Assembly: GCA_905372345.1 (NCBI GenBank)
Contig: CAJPPE010000101.1
Span: 1-6,325 of the forward strand
Reading direction: 5' to 3'
Origin: an uncultured Treponema sp.
GTDB taxonomy: Bacteria; Spirochaetota; Spirochaetia; Treponematales; Treponemataceae
Length of the DNA stretch: 6,325 nucleotides
Shown piece after piece: positions 5,402 to 6,325 of this stretch; the first letter of the stretch is position 1; each line of letters begins with the position of its first letter. Both the position numbers and the translations under genes were made by a program. The notes under the pieces are model-generated. The model had not been told where the DNA came from and did no database searches. It saw only the letters and a list, made by a program, of their open reading frames with translations.

Positions 5402-6325
5402 TGCGGAATAAGGGTTTTAACTCTTTTAGAAATCTTATCGACATATGTCGGAAGGTCTGTAATTTCCGTTCGAGGGAACCTAAAGCCTATAGCACCGGGA
5501 TGGCCTCCTCCGTCCGTAATACCGAATTCGCTTAAAATGGGTCGTACATCAATACCTTTTACAGCACCTGAAGCCCTTATTCTAAGCTGAATTTTATCTG
5601 ATATTTCAGCAGGATCAAAGTATGCCGAAATACCCACACCATGAGCTTCTTCGGCTATCTTATCTGTAGCACGCTTTATAACACCCAAAAACTGATTATA
5701 ATCAATTCCCGAACTTAAAGCATTGGACAGTTTTTCATCTAAGATTATAACACCGACATGTCCATCATAAAATGCGTTTTTCATTACCGACTCATAAAGT
5801 CTTGCATCTTCATCTGAAAGTTTTTCCATTACATCCACAATTTCATTGACGGAGCTTATATTTCTCGATCCCTCATTAAATTCTTTGCTGAGTATACTAT
5901 TAAACTTCCTTAAAAAATAATCATAAAATACCTTATCTCGCTCTTTAAAAAGATAATTTCCCATCTTTGCATCACCTATCATGCCTGTGAGCATAGCAAG
6001 AACTATGTTGCGGGAATATAACTCATTTATGCCGTATTTTTTAAGAATTTCAGGTTTATTTTCAAGCTTTAAGCACATTTGTCCTATTATCTCGCAAGTG
6101 CTTGAAGCCCTCAAAGTAAGTCTATAATCTTCATCCCCAGAATAATCCGCATCCGCTGCAAAATGATGATCTATCTCAACCTTAGGAAGTCTTTTATCCT
6201 TTAAAAAAACCTTAATATCATCATTTAAGGCTATCATATCGGGCTTAGGGGTATCCAAAATCACAACAACATTGGGATTTATAGTTTCAGTCAAATTTTT
6301 AACAAAAAAAGAAATAGAATTATAT
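5398..6325 (-). CDS. DHH/DHHA1-family phosphoesterase (5' end outside window)
   Basis: The last 308 residues of a DHH-superfamily phosphoesterase, a manganese-dependent hydrolase group that includes NrnA nano-RNases, pAp phosphatases and cyclic-di-AMP phosphodiesterases. The frame is open to the right edge; the TTG at 6294 is internal, since the first DHH motif (H-x-x-P-D-x-D) must lie upstream and the codons before it are open. Counting from the first residue in the window, motif II VVILDTP ends near 26, the name motif EIDHHFAAD is at 50-58, SSTCE lies at 74-78, motif IV LTGMIGDAKMG is near 112-122, and the DHHA1 glycine motif GGGHPGAIGF is near 272-281. Everything needed for activity inside the window is present. 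Its TGA stop overlaps the queH start, so the two form an operon. The exact substrate cannot be read from sequence; NrnA-like nano-RNA/pAp hydrolysis is the leading guess. Confidence 0.85.
   Translation of the reverse strand, partial: YNSISFFVKNLTETINPNVVVILDTPKPDMIALNDDIKVFLKDKRLPKVEIDHHFAADADYSGDEDYRLTLRASSTCEIIGQMCLKLENKPEILKKYGINELYSRNIVLAMLTGMIGDAKMGNYLFKERDKVFYDYFLRKFNSILSKEFNEGSRNISSVNEIVDVMEKLSDEDARLYESVMKNAFYDGHVGVIILDEKLSNALSSGIDYNQFLGVIKRATDKIAEEAHGVGISAYFDPAEISDKIQLRIRASGAVKGIDVRPILSEFGITDGGGHPGAIGFRFPRTEITDLPTYVDKISKRVKTLIPQ

Overview
The window looks like chromosomal DNA of an AT-rich, amino-acid-fermenting anaerobe that makes selenoproteins. An oral spirochaete such as Treponema denticola is my best guess, from protein flavour and from the presence of glycine reductase. 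That assignment rests on recognition and was not searched. An anaerobic Firmicute is the main alternative.

Layout from left to right. (1) Positions 2-1636, + strand: an ABC transporter subunit with fused membrane and ATPase domains, cut by the left edge of the window. (2) Positions about 1652-1940, - strand: a broken toxin-antitoxin locus. An intact 64-residue DUF2281-type antitoxin is followed directly by only the last 31 or so codons of its VapC/PIN toxin partner. (3) Positions 2011-4743, - strand: a complete transcription unit for protein B of glycine reductase. It has a consensus sigma-70 promoter, grdE (GTG start, pyruvoyl proprotein), grdB (selenoprotein with an in-frame UGA) and a strong intrinsic terminator. 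(4) Positions 4784-6325, - strand: queH (epoxyqueuosine reductase), overlapping the 3' end of a DHH/DHHA1 phosphoesterase gene that runs off the right edge.

The central feature is the grdE-grdB operon. GrdE should self-cleave at an Asn-Cys bond to make a pyruvoyl group that binds glycine as a Schiff base. GrdB brings a redox-active selenocysteine in a U-x-x-C-x-x-C motif. Together they are the substrate-specific component that passes the carboxymethyl unit to selenoprotein GrdA, and GrdC/GrdD then release acetyl phosphate for ATP synthesis. grdA, grdC, grdD and the thioredoxin genes are not in this window, so they must lie elsewhere if the pathway works. A conventional reading splits grdB at the UGA into a 347-residue piece and a 74-residue piece. 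A hairpin just downstream with a GGU loop explains why it is one 431-residue protein.

I see no CRISPR array, insertion sequence, tRNA or rRNA. No wholly new system is apparent. The points most worth checking are the recoded grdB with its SECIS hairpin, the toxin remnant behind an intact antitoxin, and the grd promoter region with phased TGAGTA repeats.
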